A stretch of DNA of 64,000 nucleotides from Herbidospora mongoliensis (GTDB lineage Bacteria > Actinomycetota > Actinomycetes > Streptosporangiales > Streptosporangiaceae). The translations under genes and the position numbers were made by a program. Below the pieces are notes generated by a model. That model was not told the DNA's origin and ran no database searches. It saw nothing but the letters and a program-made list of their open reading frames with translations. Where the stretch lies: contig NZ_BBXD01000021.1 of the NCBI RefSeq assembly GCF_001570545.1, forward strand, positions 213,557 through 277,556, given 5' to 3'. Below, piece after piece: positions 41,557 through 49,345 of this stretch. Each line of letters opens with the position of its first letter. Position 1 is the first letter of the stretch.

Positions 41557-43678
41557 GGATGACCAGCTCCTGGGTGGCGCGGGTCATGGCGACGTACCGA
41601 TCGACGGCACCTTCGATCCCCTCGCCGAACCTGTCCGGATCGATCAGCACGACCAGGTCGAACTCCAGCCCCTTCGACAGTTCGGGCGTCAGCGACCGCA
41701 CCCGGCGCGTCGGCTGGAAGGTCGGATCGCCGATCACGGCCGCGATCCCATCTCCCTGCCACGCCTCGAGAACCGACGCCAGTTCCGAAACCGAGCCGTA
41801 CCGGACCGGCACGCCCCCCGTACGGATCGAGGTCGGCACGTTCGCGTCGGGCAGGACGGCGCGGATGACCGGCTCGGCCTCGGACATGATCTCTTCCGGG
41901 GTCCGGTAGTTGACGCTGAGCTGGGCCAATGTGACCCGGTCGATGCCGATGCGCTGCAGGCGTTCCTGCCAGGTCTCGGTGAAGCCGTGCCGGGCCTGGG
42001 CCCGGTCGCCCACGATGGTGAAGCTGCGTGACGGGCAGCGGAGCAGCAGCATCTGCCACTCGGCGTCGGTGAGTTCCTGCGCCTCGTCGACGACGACGTG
42101 CGCGAACGGGCCGGCGAGCACGTCGGGTTCGACGCCGGGGGCGACGGTCTCGTCGACCAGGGCGTCGCGCATGTCCTGGTTGTGGAACATCGTGATCAGG
42201 CCCTCACCGTCGTCGTCGGTGTCGAGCAGGCGGTCGACGACGTGGTCGGTGCGTTCCCGTTCGACCGCGATGGCGGCCCGCTGACGGCGTTCGACCGCCG
42301 CGGCCTCCGGGTCGCCGAGCCGCTGGCGGGCGGCGTCGAGGATGGGCAGGTCGGAGACCGTCCAGGCCTGGGCGTCCTGGCGCTGGAGCAGGCGGATCTG
42401 CTCGATGGTCAGCCAGGGAGCGCAGAGCCGCAGGTAGGCGGGGACCGTCCACAGGTCGCCGACCAGGTCGGCGGCCTCGATCAGCGGCCACGCCCGGTTG
42501 AACGTGGTGACCAGCTCCCGGTCCTGCATCAGCGACCGCCGGACCATGTCACGCGAAGCGTCGCCCTCGTACTTGTCCGTCAGGATCGTCAGCAGCTCCC
42601 GCCAGATGACGTCACGCGCATCGTTGTGGGGCGTGCCGGGGTCGGGCGTGTCGAAGGCCTCGGCCCAGTCGTCGGGGCTCAGCCAGATCTTCGCGTCGGT
42701 GACGTGCATCCCCGTGGCGGGGCGGTTCTCGTAGAACTTCACGGCGGGCTCGATCGCCTTGATCATCTCGGCCGACGCCTTGAGGCGGGCCACCTCCGCG
42801 TTCGCCTCCGTCGTCGCGGTGGCACCCTCTTTGACCAGGTCGCGCAGGGTGCAGGTCCGCACTCCCTCTTCTCCAAGACTGGGCAGTACGTCGGCCACAT
42901 AGGCCAGATAGTGCTGGTGCGGCCCCACGAAGAGCACGCCGCCCCGGTTGTGGCCGAGACGGGGGTCGGAGTAGACCAGGTAGGCCGAACGGTGCAGGGC
43001 GACGACCGTCTTGCCCGTGCCGGGACCGCCGTCCACGACGAGCGCGCCGCGCGACGAGGCGCGGATGATGGCGTCCTGGTCGGCCTGGATGGTGCCCAGG
43101 ACGTCCCGCATGCGGCCCGACCGGTTGGCGCCGAGGCTGGCGATGAAGGCCGACTGGTCGTCGAGGGCGGCGGCGTGGCCTTCGAAACCGTCGGCGGTGA
43201 AGACCTCGTCCCAGTAGTCGCTGATGCGCCCGGCCGTCCACCGGTAGCGGCGCCGGCTGGCCAGGCCCATGGGGTTGGCGTGGGTGGCTCCGAAGAACGG
43301 CTCGGCGGCGGGCGACCGCCAGTCGAGCAGCAGCCTCTCGCCTGAGCTGTCGGTGAGCCCGAGGCGCCCGATGTAGACGGGTTCCTGATTGTCCTCGGTG
43401 ACCATGTGACCCAGGCACAGGTCCAGCCCGAAGCGGCGCAGCGCCCGCAGGCGCGCGGTCAGGCGGTGGACCTCCTGGTCACGGTCGAACGCGGCCCGGC
43501 CCTTGCCGCCGGGGTTCAGGCGTTCGGCGTCGAGCCGGTCGGACAGGTCGGTGATCGACCGCTGGAGACTCTCGGCGATCGCTGAGAAGTGCTTCTCGTC
43601 CCGGGCGATCAGGGCCGGGTCGGCCTTGGGCGCGAGATGGTCGGGAAGGTGGAACGCGCTGGTAGTCAGCGGATTCAC
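41546..43678 (-). CDS. helR: HelR/HelD-type RNA-polymerase-associated superfamily 1 helicase
   Basis: A 710-residue UvrD-like ATPase that fits HelD-family proteins, which pry RNA polymerase from DNA; the HelR subgroup in actinomycetes displaces rifamycins from the enzyme. The N-terminal coiled region is followed by LLLDWRSPAAEPFF (a HelD hallmark), the Walker A GGPGTGKTVVALHRSAYL, motif II VVVDEAQELTD, SVNYRTPEEIM, KGLEFDLVVLIDP and VAMTRATQELVIL. The start is GTG 43678. A near-consensus rifamycin-associated element lies 62-80 bases upstream, which supports the HelR assignment over generic HelD. Induction by rifamycins is expected but not shown here. Confidence 0.9.
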   Translation of the reverse strand: MNPLTTSAFHLPDHLAPKADPALIARDEKHFSAIAESLQRSITDLSDRLDAERLNPGGKGRAAFDRDQEVHRLTARLRALRRFGLDLCLGHMVTEDNQEPVYIGRLGLTDSSGERLLLDWRSPAAEPFFGATHANPMGLASRRRYRWTAGRISDYWDEVFTADGFEGHAAALDDQSAFIASLGANRSGRMRDVLGTIQADQDAIIRASSRGALVVDGGPGTGKTVVALHRSAYLVYSDPRLGHNRGGVLFVGPHQHYLAYVADVLPSLGEEGVRTCTLRDLVKEGATATTEANAEVARLKASAEMIKAIEPAVKFYENRPATGMHVTDAKIWLSPDDWAEAFDTPDPGTPHNDARDVIWRELLTILTDKYEGDASRDMVRRSLMQDRELVTTFNRAWPLIEAADLVGDLWTVPAYLRLCAPWLTIEQIRLLQRQDAQAWTVSDLPILDAARQRLGDPEAAAVERRQRAAIAVERERTDHVVDRLLDTDDDGEGLITMFHNQDMRDALVDETVAPGVEPDVLAGPFAHVVVDEAQELTDAEWQMLLLRCPSRSFTIVGDRAQARHGFTETWQERLQRIGIDRVTLAQLSVNYRTPEEIMSEAEPVIRAVLPDANVPTSIRTGGVPVRYGSVSELASVLEAWQGDGIAAVIGDPTFQPTRRVRSLTPELSKGLEFDLVVLIDPDRFGEGIEGAVDRYVAMTRATQELVILTS

Positions 43679-43722
43679 GTCTGCGTCCCCCGTTTTCGCA
43701 GGTTGTGTGCTTTGGCCGGACG

Positions 43723-43753
43723 ATTGTGCGGCATGACGGGGGGCTTGTGGCAA
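43723..43753 (-). promoter_or_regulatory. Candidate helR promoter
   Basis: On the minus strand TTGCCA (43753-43748), inside the rifamycin-associated element, is followed after 19 bases by CACAAT (43728-43723). The long spacer and weak -10 fit an inducible promoter. Transcription would start roughly 35-40 bases before the GTG. Confidence 0.45.
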
Positions 43754-43758
43754 GCCCG
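43740..43758. promoter_or_regulatory. Rifamycin-associated element (RAE)
   Basis: The site reads GGGGCTTGTGGCAAGCCCG. The published actinomycete RAE, as I remember it, is GGGGCTTGCGGCAAGGCCC, so 16 of 19 positions match on the plus strand and 15 on the minus strand. The core is a perfect inverted repeat GGGCTTG-TGG-CAAGCCC. RAEs precede rifamycin-resistance genes, including helR. Confidence 0.85.
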
Positions 43759-43773
43759 GGGGTGCGCTATAGG
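43745..43773 (+). promoter_or_regulatory. Plus-strand promoter overlapping the RAE
   Basis: TTGTGG (43745-43750), inside the RAE, is followed after exactly 17 bases by TATAGG (43768-43773). Both hexamers are close to the housekeeping consensus. It points away from helR toward a short transcript with a terminator. Confidence 0.6.
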
Positions 43774-43779
43774 TTAATA

Positions 43780-43856
43780 GTGGAGGGGAGTTGGTCCTCC
43801 CTCTCCCCATACGGAATCACAGAGCCCCGCCCGAATGATGTCAGGCGGGGTTTCCT
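43780..43856 (+). ncRNA. Candidate small RNA divergent from helR
   Basis: A transcript from the plus-strand promoter would start near 43780 and end at the terminator at 43850-43856, giving about 75 nt with no ORF of note. It would fold into a first hairpin, GGGGAG (43785-43790) with CTCCCC (43803-43808). The loop TTGGTCCTCCCT exposes CCUCC, complementary to ribosome-binding sites. An open stretch follows, then the terminator hairpin. I know no described family that matches. Existence is inferred from promoter, structure and terminator only. Confidence 0.5.
43825..43853 (+). terminator. Intrinsic terminator (plus orientation)
   Basis: CCCCGCC (43825-43831) pairs with GGCGGGG (43844-43850), followed by TTTCCT. 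The T-run is on the plus strand although no plus-strand protein gene lies upstream within several kilobases. On the minus strand it could also end the kinase transcript, but without a T-run. Confidence 0.7.
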
Positions 43857-43870
43857 CATGTCAGCCCCGG

Positions 43871-45196
43871 CTACACCGAGGGCACCCGCAGGACGAACCG
43901 CGCCCCTCGCTCGCTGTCCTCGATCGTCAGTGTCCCACCGTGCGCCTCGGCGATCTCCCGCGCGATGGCCAGCCCCAGCCCCGTCCCGCCCGCGTCCCGT
44001 GCGCGTGAGGCGTCGAGGCGGGTGAAGCGGTCGAAGACGATCTCCCGGTGCTCCGGGGCGATCCCGGCGCCGTCGTCGAGGACCTCCAGGACCGCCGCCG
44101 GGCCGTCCCTGCGTACGGTCACCGCTATCCGGGAGATCGCGTGCCGTTCGGCGTTGTCGAGCAGGTTGCCCAGGACCCGCATGATCCGCAGCCGGTCGCA
44201 GTCGACGCGGACGTTCGGGGTCAGGTCCCCGACCAGCTCCTTTCCGGCGTTCCGGCGCTTCAGTTCCCCGTCCACGAGTGCGCCCAGGTCGGTCGGGGAG
44301 CGGTCGAGGGGGGCGCGGGCGTCGAGGCGGGCCAGGGTCAGCAGGTCGGTGACGATGGCCTGGAGGCGTTCCACCCCGGCCAGGACCTCAGTGCTCATCG
44401 TGGGCCAGTCGGTGTGGTCGGGGTGCATCAGCGCCTCCTCCAACTGGGCCCGCATGGCCGTGATGGGGGTGCGCAGGTCGTGCGAGGCGTCCTGGGTGAA
44501 ACGCCGGAGCTGCTGGTAGGCGACCTCCAGGCGGTCGAGGGTGGCGTTCACGGTTTCGGCGAGGAGCCTGATCTCCTCGTACTTCTCCGACACCGGCACA
44601 CGGCGGTCGAGGCCGGAGGCGGTGATCTCCGCCATGCGCGACCTGATCGCGTTCACGGGGGCCAGGGCCTTGGTGAGGTCGCGGAACGTCCACGACGTGA
44701 TCACCGTGATCACCAGCAGAGACACCCCGACCGCCACGAAGATGGACTGGGCGCTGCCGTACCAGGCGACCACCGGGATCGCCAGGTAGAGCACCCAGAA
44801 TCCGCCCGGCTGGTAGACCTTGAACGACAGGACGTTCTCGCACTCCTTCAGCCCCGCCGGCGGGCACAGCACCCGTTCGGCGCGGACGTTCGCCCTGTCG
44901 GCGTGGAAGGTGGCCATCGGCGCCTTGCCGAGGAGCTGGGGGCTCGCCGCCACGACGTGGCCGCGGGCGTCCACGACCTGGACCGCCTTGACGTGATTGT
45001 CCACCAGGGTCGGCGGCAGCGGGCCCTCCCGGATGAGCGGGACCACCCGGTCCCAGGCCGAGACGGCCTGCGCCATGACGCTGTCGTTCTCCTTGTAGCC
45101 CGCGAACAGCAGGAAGAGCAGGCTGACGGCGGCACACACCAAGGTGGTGACGATGGCGGTCGCCACCGTCCTCCTTACTCGGAACGCTTGCGTCAT
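43871..45196 (-). CDS. Orphan sensor histidine kinase
   Basis: A 441-residue EnvZ-type kinase. Membrane segments at about residues 12-35 and 145-180 enclose a periplasm-facing sensor of about 110 residues with a Cys pair (VLCPPAGLKECEN). HAMP, then the box FTQDASHDLRTPITAMRAQL with the phospho-His, and the ATPase motifs DDGAGIAPEHREIVFDRF and GGTGLGLAIAREIAEAHGG follow. AAAGG lies 7 bases before ATG 45196. No response regulator is adjacent, so its partner is elsewhere. It is the next gene beyond the helR/RAE region. Confidence 0.92.
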   Translation of the reverse strand: MTQAFRVRRTVATAIVTTLVCAAVSLLFLLFAGYKENDSVMAQAVSAWDRVVPLIREGPLPPTLVDNHVKAVQVVDARGHVVAASPQLLGKAPMATFHADRANVRAERVLCPPAGLKECENVLSFKVYQPGGFWVLYLAIPVVAWYGSAQSIFVAVGVSLLVITVITSWTFRDLTKALAPVNAIRSRMAEITASGLDRRVPVSEKYEEIRLLAETVNATLDRLEVAYQQLRRFTQDASHDLRTPITAMRAQLEEALMHPDHTDWPTMSTEVLAGVERLQAIVTDLLTLARLDARAPLDRSPTDLGALVDGELKRRNAGKELVGDLTPNVRVDCDRLRIMRVLGNLLDNAERHAISRIAVTVRRDGPAAVLEVLDDGAGIAPEHREIVFDRFTRLDASRARDAGGTGLGLAIAREIAEAHGGTLTIEDSERGARFVLRVPSV

Positions 45197-45462
45197 CCAG
45201 GGACCTTTCTGCCGTGCGGAGTGACGGAACGCGAAAGGCCCGGTCGGGGGTCCGTCGGCTGGGTGTCCGGAAGCTGTCGGCGCGCGTCGGCGAGGCGTTC
45301 CGATTCCGCTGTGCGGGGCGTCCGGGCCGAGATCGCGATCTGGGGAGGCGGACACACTCCTGTTATCTGTTCACTGTATGACGCGCAGCTTGCCTAACCA
45401 AAACCTCTTCTACCTGGTCAAACGCGAAACCTTGCCCCAGCCGGGGATTCTCCGGTCAAGCT

Positions 45463-46377
45463 TTACCCGACCTGAATGATCGTCCGGCCCGGCGTGCGGT
45501 CATGGCGGGCGAACGCGGCAAACGTCTCGGCGAGCGGTCGCACGGAACCGATGATCGGTTTGAGCCGTCCGGCCCTGACCCGGTGGGCGAGGTCGGCCAG
45601 CCGGGCGCGGTCGGGTTCGACGACGAAGAAGACGGCTCGCCCGTCCTCGGGCCGCACGGTGGGTGGCACCGCGACACTGACTAGGGTGCCGCCTGGACGG
45701 ACCAGTTCGGCCGATCGATCGAGGACGTCGCCGCCGATGACGTCGAACACCACGTCCACCTCGCCGGCCTGGTGGAGATCTTCGCCGTCCAGGTCGAGGA
45801 AGGCCCGCGCGCCGAGGCCGAGCACCGTCTCGCGGTCGGCGGCCCGGCCGGTGCCGATCACGTACGCGCCCGCCTCGCACGCCAGTTGGACGGCGATCGA
45901 GCCGACGCCGCCCGCCGCGCCGTGGATCACGACCGTCTGGCCGGTCGCGAGGCCGGCGTGGTCGAACAGGCCCTGCCATGCGGTCAGTCCGGAGATCGGC
46001 AGCGCCGCGGCCACGGTGTGGTCGAGGTCGGCGGCCAGCGGGGCGAGGTTGCGCGCCTCCACCGCGGCGTATTCGGCCAGAGAGCCGTCGCGGGCCCAGT
46101 CGGTCAGACCGAACACCCGCTGACCGACGGTGAGGCCGGTGGTTCCGTAGCCGAGTTCGGCCACGACGCCGGACAGTTCGTGCCCGGGGATGCTCGGCGT
46201 CCGGTCGCGGCCGGCGCGGTCGGTCCAGGTCGACGGCCAGTCGAGCTCTCCTGGGGTGAACCCCGCCGCGTGCACGCGCACGATGACGTCGTTCTCCGCC
46301 GCGTGCGGATGGGGCACGTCGGTCAGGGCGAGCCCGCCCGCACCGGCGTCACGGTCTCGTACGGTGATCGCCCGCAT
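45463..46377 (-). CDS. MDR-family NADP-dependent quinone/alkene oxidoreductase
   Basis: A 304-residue zinc-independent medium-chain reductase. The catalytic domain begins FTPGELDWPSTW and SIPGHELSGVVAELG; the NADPH site is VVIHGAAGGVGSIAVQLA. The zinc-ligand Cys residues of alcohol dehydrogenases are absent. Such enzymes reduce quinones or enones, often in response to electrophiles. Its ATG lies 2 bases after the stop of the HD-domain gene, so the two form an operon. Confidence 0.9.
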   Translation of the reverse strand: MRAITVRDRDAGAGGLALTDVPHPHAAENDVIVRVHAAGFTPGELDWPSTWTDRAGRDRTPSIPGHELSGVVAELGYGTTGLTVGQRVFGLTDWARDGSLAEYAAVEARNLAPLAADLDHTVAAALPISGLTAWQGLFDHAGLATGQTVVIHGAAGGVGSIAVQLACEAGAYVIGTGRAADRETVLGLGARAFLDLDGEDLHQAGEVDVVFDVIGGDVLDRSAELVRPGGTLVSVAVPPTVRPEDGRAVFFVVEPDRARLADLAHRVRAGRLKPIIGSVRPLAETFAAFARHDRTPGRTIIQVG

Positions 46378-46379
46378 GC

Positions 46380-47027
46380 TCAGCTCGGCCAGCCCGAGCC
46401 GACGACGCGATCGACCATCGTCGGGCGCCGGAGGCCGGGCATGAAGTGCTCGATCACGTCGGAATTACTGGTGCCGTTCGTGGTTTCCGGACGGTTCTTG
46501 ATCCCGTCGAAATAGGTTCGCAGGAACTCGTTCTTGAAGTCTCCCCGCGGGTGGACCGCGAGGATCTCGTCCAGCTGATCACGTTCCAGTTCATCGAGGC
46601 CGACGCCCATCACGTCGGTCAGGACGCCCAGGTTCGTCATCGCGATCTCCGGGCCCATCCGGCCGGGGATGCCCGGCGTGGTGTGCAGCGCGATGGCCGC
46701 CCAGACGGTCTCGGCGGCGGACCCCGGGAAGGCCCGGTCCCGCAGGAACTTCCGCGCGTGGTCGGCGCCGTCGACCTCGAAGCGCTGCACGACGTCGGAG
46801 TAGGGCGTCTGGAGGCCGGTGTCGTGGAACATGGCCGCCAGATAGAGCAGCTCCGGGTCGGGTTTCAGGCCGAGCCGGTCAGAGTGAAGGAGGCCGAAGA
46901 AGAAGACCCGCCGGGAGTGGTGGAAAAGGAGGGGGCTGGTCATCTCCTGGACGATCCTGGTCGCCTCCGCGACCGCCGCCGTCTCAGGGATCTCCAGCCC
47001 CGCGATGACCTCTCTCATAGCCTCCAT
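46380..47027 (-). CDS. HD-domain phosphohydrolase-like protein (cyanamide-hydratase-like)
   Basis: A 215-residue HD-superfamily protein. Metal ligands are His36/His37 in LLFHHSRRVFFF, His68-Asp69 in AAMFHDTGLQ and a later Asp in LTDVMGVG. The layout resembles the cyanamide hydratase-like HD subgroup in actinomycetes and fungi, whose natural substrates are mostly unknown. It is the first gene of a two-gene operon with the MDR oxidoreductase. The start may be ATG 47027 or ATG 47018; the latter has GGAGG nearby. Confidence 0.85.
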   Translation of the reverse strand: MEAMREVIAGLEIPETAAVAEATRIVQEMTSPLLFHHSRRVFFFGLLHSDRLGLKPDPELLYLAAMFHDTGLQTPYSDVVQRFEVDGADHARKFLRDRAFPGSAAETVWAAIALHTTPGIPGRMGPEIAMTNLGVLTDVMGVGLDELERDQLDEILAVHPRGDFKNEFLRTYFDGIKNRPETTNGTSNSDVIEHFMPGLRRPTMVDRVVGSGWPS

Positions 47028-47155
47028 GCTGCCAACTGCTCGGCCTGCAGCCGGGTAGTAACGCCCTAAATGCGAGCAAACCGGCAGGAAGGCCGCTGAG
47101 GGCGTTTCGCCAGATCAAGGGCCTTCCCAGCTGTTGCCCGAAACTGTGCGTGGCG

Positions 47156-47554
47156 TCAACGTGCGAACTTTGCGATGGCCGCCGGGGTGACGGGGGTGAA
47201 GAAGTTGACGAGGTTGCCGTCGGGGTCGCGGAACAGCAGCGACCGATTTCCCCAGGGCATCGTGGTGGGCTCCGTGACGAAGTCGGTGACGAAGCCGCTC
47301 AGATCCTGGTGAACGCGGTCCACGTCGTCCACGAGGAACTCGGTGATCACGCTCCGGTTGTCCGCCGGACGGGCGGAGCCCGGAGCGAACAGCGGGACGG
47401 TCCGGGTACCGGCGATCGCGAGGGTGGCGTTGCGGGTCTTGAGTTCGGCGAAGTCCTCGGTGGCCCACATCGCCCGCACGCCTGTGGCTCGCTCGTAGAA
47501 CTCGACGAGACGGGCGACATCGCCGGTGATGATGCGGATCGAGACGAAGTCCAT
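47156..47554 (-). CDS. VOC (glyoxalase/bleomycin-resistance) family protein
   Basis: A 132-residue single vicinal-oxygen-chelate fold, with two beta-alpha-beta-beta-beta modules: VSIRIITGDVARLVEFYERA at the start and LLFRDPDGNLVNFFTP at the end. Members bind metals or drugs, or isomerise small molecules. AAGGAG lies 6 bases before ATG 47554; longer in-frame starts are shadows of the intergenic region. It is divergent from a WYL-type regulator, with an inverted repeat between them. Confidence 0.9.
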   Translation of the reverse strand: MDFVSIRIITGDVARLVEFYERATGVRAMWATEDFAELKTRNATLAIAGTRTVPLFAPGSARPADNRSVITEFLVDDVDRVHQDLSGFVTDFVTEPTTMPWGNRSLLFRDPDGNLVNFFTPVTPAAIAKFAR

Positions 47555-47590
47555 GGTGATCTCCTTGGCGGACGGAATCGCTGCACGTCG

Positions 47591-47641
47591 CAGGCTAGGA
47601 GAAATAGTGGACAGAATCGGTCCTGTATTCGTCCTAGGCTG
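47591..47641. promoter_or_regulatory. Inverted repeat between VOC and WYL-regulator genes
   Basis: CAGGCTAGGA (47591-47600) and TCCTAGGCTG (47632-47641) are inverted with one mismatch and flank an inner GGAC/GTCC pair. They cover the WYL gene's promoter and its start, as expected for autoregulation. Confidence 0.5.
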
Positions 47642-47646
47642 TGGAG

Positions 47647-48621
47647 ATGCCTCGCCCCACCGGCCGCGTGCTGACACTCCTGGAGTTGCTGCAGTCGGGC
47701 GGCACCCGGACGGCGGCCGAACTCGCCGACCGGCTCGGCGTCGACGGGCGCACCGTGCGGCGGTATGTAGACCATCTGATCGACTTTGACGTACCCGTGG
47801 AGTCGGTGCGCGGCCGCTACGGCGGCTACCGGCTCGCCCCCGGATACCGTCTGCCTCCGCTCATGCTCAGCGACGACGAGGCGCTGGCCGTGCTCCTCGG
47901 TCTGGTCGCCGGCCGGCGCGCGGGGGCGATAACGGCGGAGACGGCCTCGGCCAAGATCCGGCGGGTGCTGCCCAAGCACCTCGCCCGCCGGCTCGACACG
48001 CTCCTGGAATCCCTCGCCTTCACCGATCGGCCCGACGAGTTCGCCGCCCCGGACGCCGAGGTCCTGCTCACCCTCGCCGATGCGGTCCACCACCGCCGGC
48101 CGGTCTCGATCCGATACACCGACCGCGACGGCCGGCGCAGCGAACGCACACTGCACCCGTACGGGATCGTCGCCCATTCGGGCCGGTGGTACGTCACGGG
48201 CGCGGACCCGGAGATCGGCGAGGACCGAACCTTCCGGCTCGACCGCATCACCGACGCACGGACCCTGCCCGGCTCTTTCCAGGCGCCCGTGAGTCCCGAT
48301 CCGGCGCAGCGCCTGTTGTCGGGGTTCGCCACGGCTGAGTACCGGCACGAGGTGACCCTGCGGATCCACGGGACGGTCGAGCAGATCCGCGCCCACCTTC
48401 CCGTGAGCGTCGCGAGCCTGAAGGAGTGCGCGCCCACGGCAGACGAGGACAGGGCGGCCGAGCGGTGGCTGCGGGTTCGGCTGCGGGCGGAGCGGCTCGA
48501 CTGGTTGCCTCCGCTGCTCGCCTCGCTCGACCGTCCGTTCGTCATCGAGCGCCCCGATGAGCTGCGCGACCTCGTCGTCGCGCTCGCCGGACGCCTCGCG
48601 TCCCACGCCCGCCCAGCCTGA
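47647..48621 (+). CDS. WYL-domain transcriptional regulator (DeoR/YafY type)
   Basis: A 324-residue regulator. An N-terminal winged helix (LTLLELLQSGGTRTAAELAD and GRTVRRYVDHL) is followed by a WYL sensor domain (VSIRYTDRDGRRSERTLHPY and RWYVTGADPE) and a C-terminal extension domain. WYL domains sense nucleic acids or small ligands. Start at ATG 47647; a GTG two codons upstream is possible. It is divergent from the VOC gene, its likely target. Confidence 0.92.
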   Translation: MPRPTGRVLTLLELLQSGGTRTAAELADRLGVDGRTVRRYVDHLIDFDVPVESVRGRYGGYRLAPGYRLPPLMLSDDEALAVLLGLVAGRRAGAITAETASAKIRRVLPKHLARRLDTLLESLAFTDRPDEFAAPDAEVLLTLADAVHHRRPVSIRYTDRDGRRSERTLHPYGIVAHSGRWYVTGADPEIGEDRTFRLDRITDARTLPGSFQAPVSPDPAQRLLSGFATAEYRHEVTLRIHGTVEQIRAHLPVSVASLKECAPTADEDRAAERWLRVRLRAERLDWLPPLLASLDRPFVIERPDELRDLVVALAGRLASHARPA

Positions 48622-48829
48622 CGCAGGTCAGGGGATTAGCGCGACACGCCAGCGGGAAGGGGCAGAGGGCCTGCCTACAGAGGGTTGTCTCTGCGGGACA
48701 GTCAAAATGGAAATGCGGTTCGCTGATCGCACTGGCGAGATCTGGCCCCACCTGGCTGTGACAACCTGCCGGCTGGACGCCGCGGTCACGATTTTTCCGC
48801 CGCCGACGGGCGGCGATCAAACCCTGTTA

Positions 48830-48860
48830 CGCCTGACCTGAATGAGGAACGGTTCAGGCG
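48830..48860. promoter_or_regulatory. Inverted repeat upstream of STAS gene
   Basis: CGCCTGA (48830-48836) and TCAGGCG (48854-48860) form a 7-bp inverted repeat with 17 bases between, just before the STAS start at 48880. The rest of the 258-base gap after the WYL gene shows no gene I can support. Confidence 0.4.
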
Positions 48861-48879
48861 ACAGGGGAATGAGGCAAGA

Positions 48880-49293
48880 ATGAGTTCCACCGTTCGCGAT
48901 TCAGTGGCCGAAACTGCCGCTCTAAGGCATCTTTCTGTACGATTTTCGCCACGTGCCGAAGACACGGTCGTCGCCGCCATCGATGGCGAACTCGACCTCT
49001 ACACTGCCCCGTTGCTCCAGGCGACGCTGCTCCCGCTGCCTGCCACAGGCGTATGCCACATCGTCGTCGACGCCCGGGAATTGCTTTTCTGTGATGTCTG
49101 CGGTTTCCGTACGCTGTCAGAAGTCAATGACATGGCAGTGGACCACGGAGGAGAACTCGTCATCACCAGGCCCAACCGAAGTCTTCGCCGAATCGCCACT
49201 CTCGTGCAAGAAATGTGCCCTGATCCCGGCTCGCAACCGATACCACTATTCGACGACTTGGAAGAGCCGCTGGACAATCTCATTTTTAGATGA
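48880..49293 (+). CDS. STAS-domain anti-sigma factor antagonist with Cys at the phospho-site
   Basis: A 137-residue STAS protein like SpoIIAA/BldG/RsbV, which release sigma factors from anti-sigma kinases. Core segments are VVAAIDGELDLYTAPLL and HIVVDARELLFCDVCGFRTL. The position normally held by the phosphorylated Ser (D-S-S-G) is D72-V73-C74-G75 here, so it cannot be serine-phosphorylated. It starts at ATG 48880, 53 bases before the Zn-alcohol dehydrogenase gene. It opens a stretch of stress-type genes and may act as a constitutively active antagonist. Confidence 0.85.
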   Translation: MSSTVRDSVAETAALRHLSVRFSPRAEDTVVAAIDGELDLYTAPLLQATLLPLPATGVCHIVVDARELLFCDVCGFRTLSEVNDMAVDHGGELVITRPNRSLRRIATLVQEMCPDPGSQPIPLFDDLEEPLDNLIFR

Positions 49294-49345
49294 CTTTTCT
49301 CGGGGGCACGGCGACGAACAGGGGTTCCGAGACAAGGGAGTCATC

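Noticed and set aside
43768..43856. 6C RNA as the identity of the RNA opposite helR
   Set aside because: The C-rich loop is CCUCCCU, not the runs of six or more C expected in both loops of 6C RNA.
48557..48841. 94-codon plus-strand ORF after the WYL gene
   Set aside because: Starts inside the WYL gene, no ribosome-binding site, no family resemblance.
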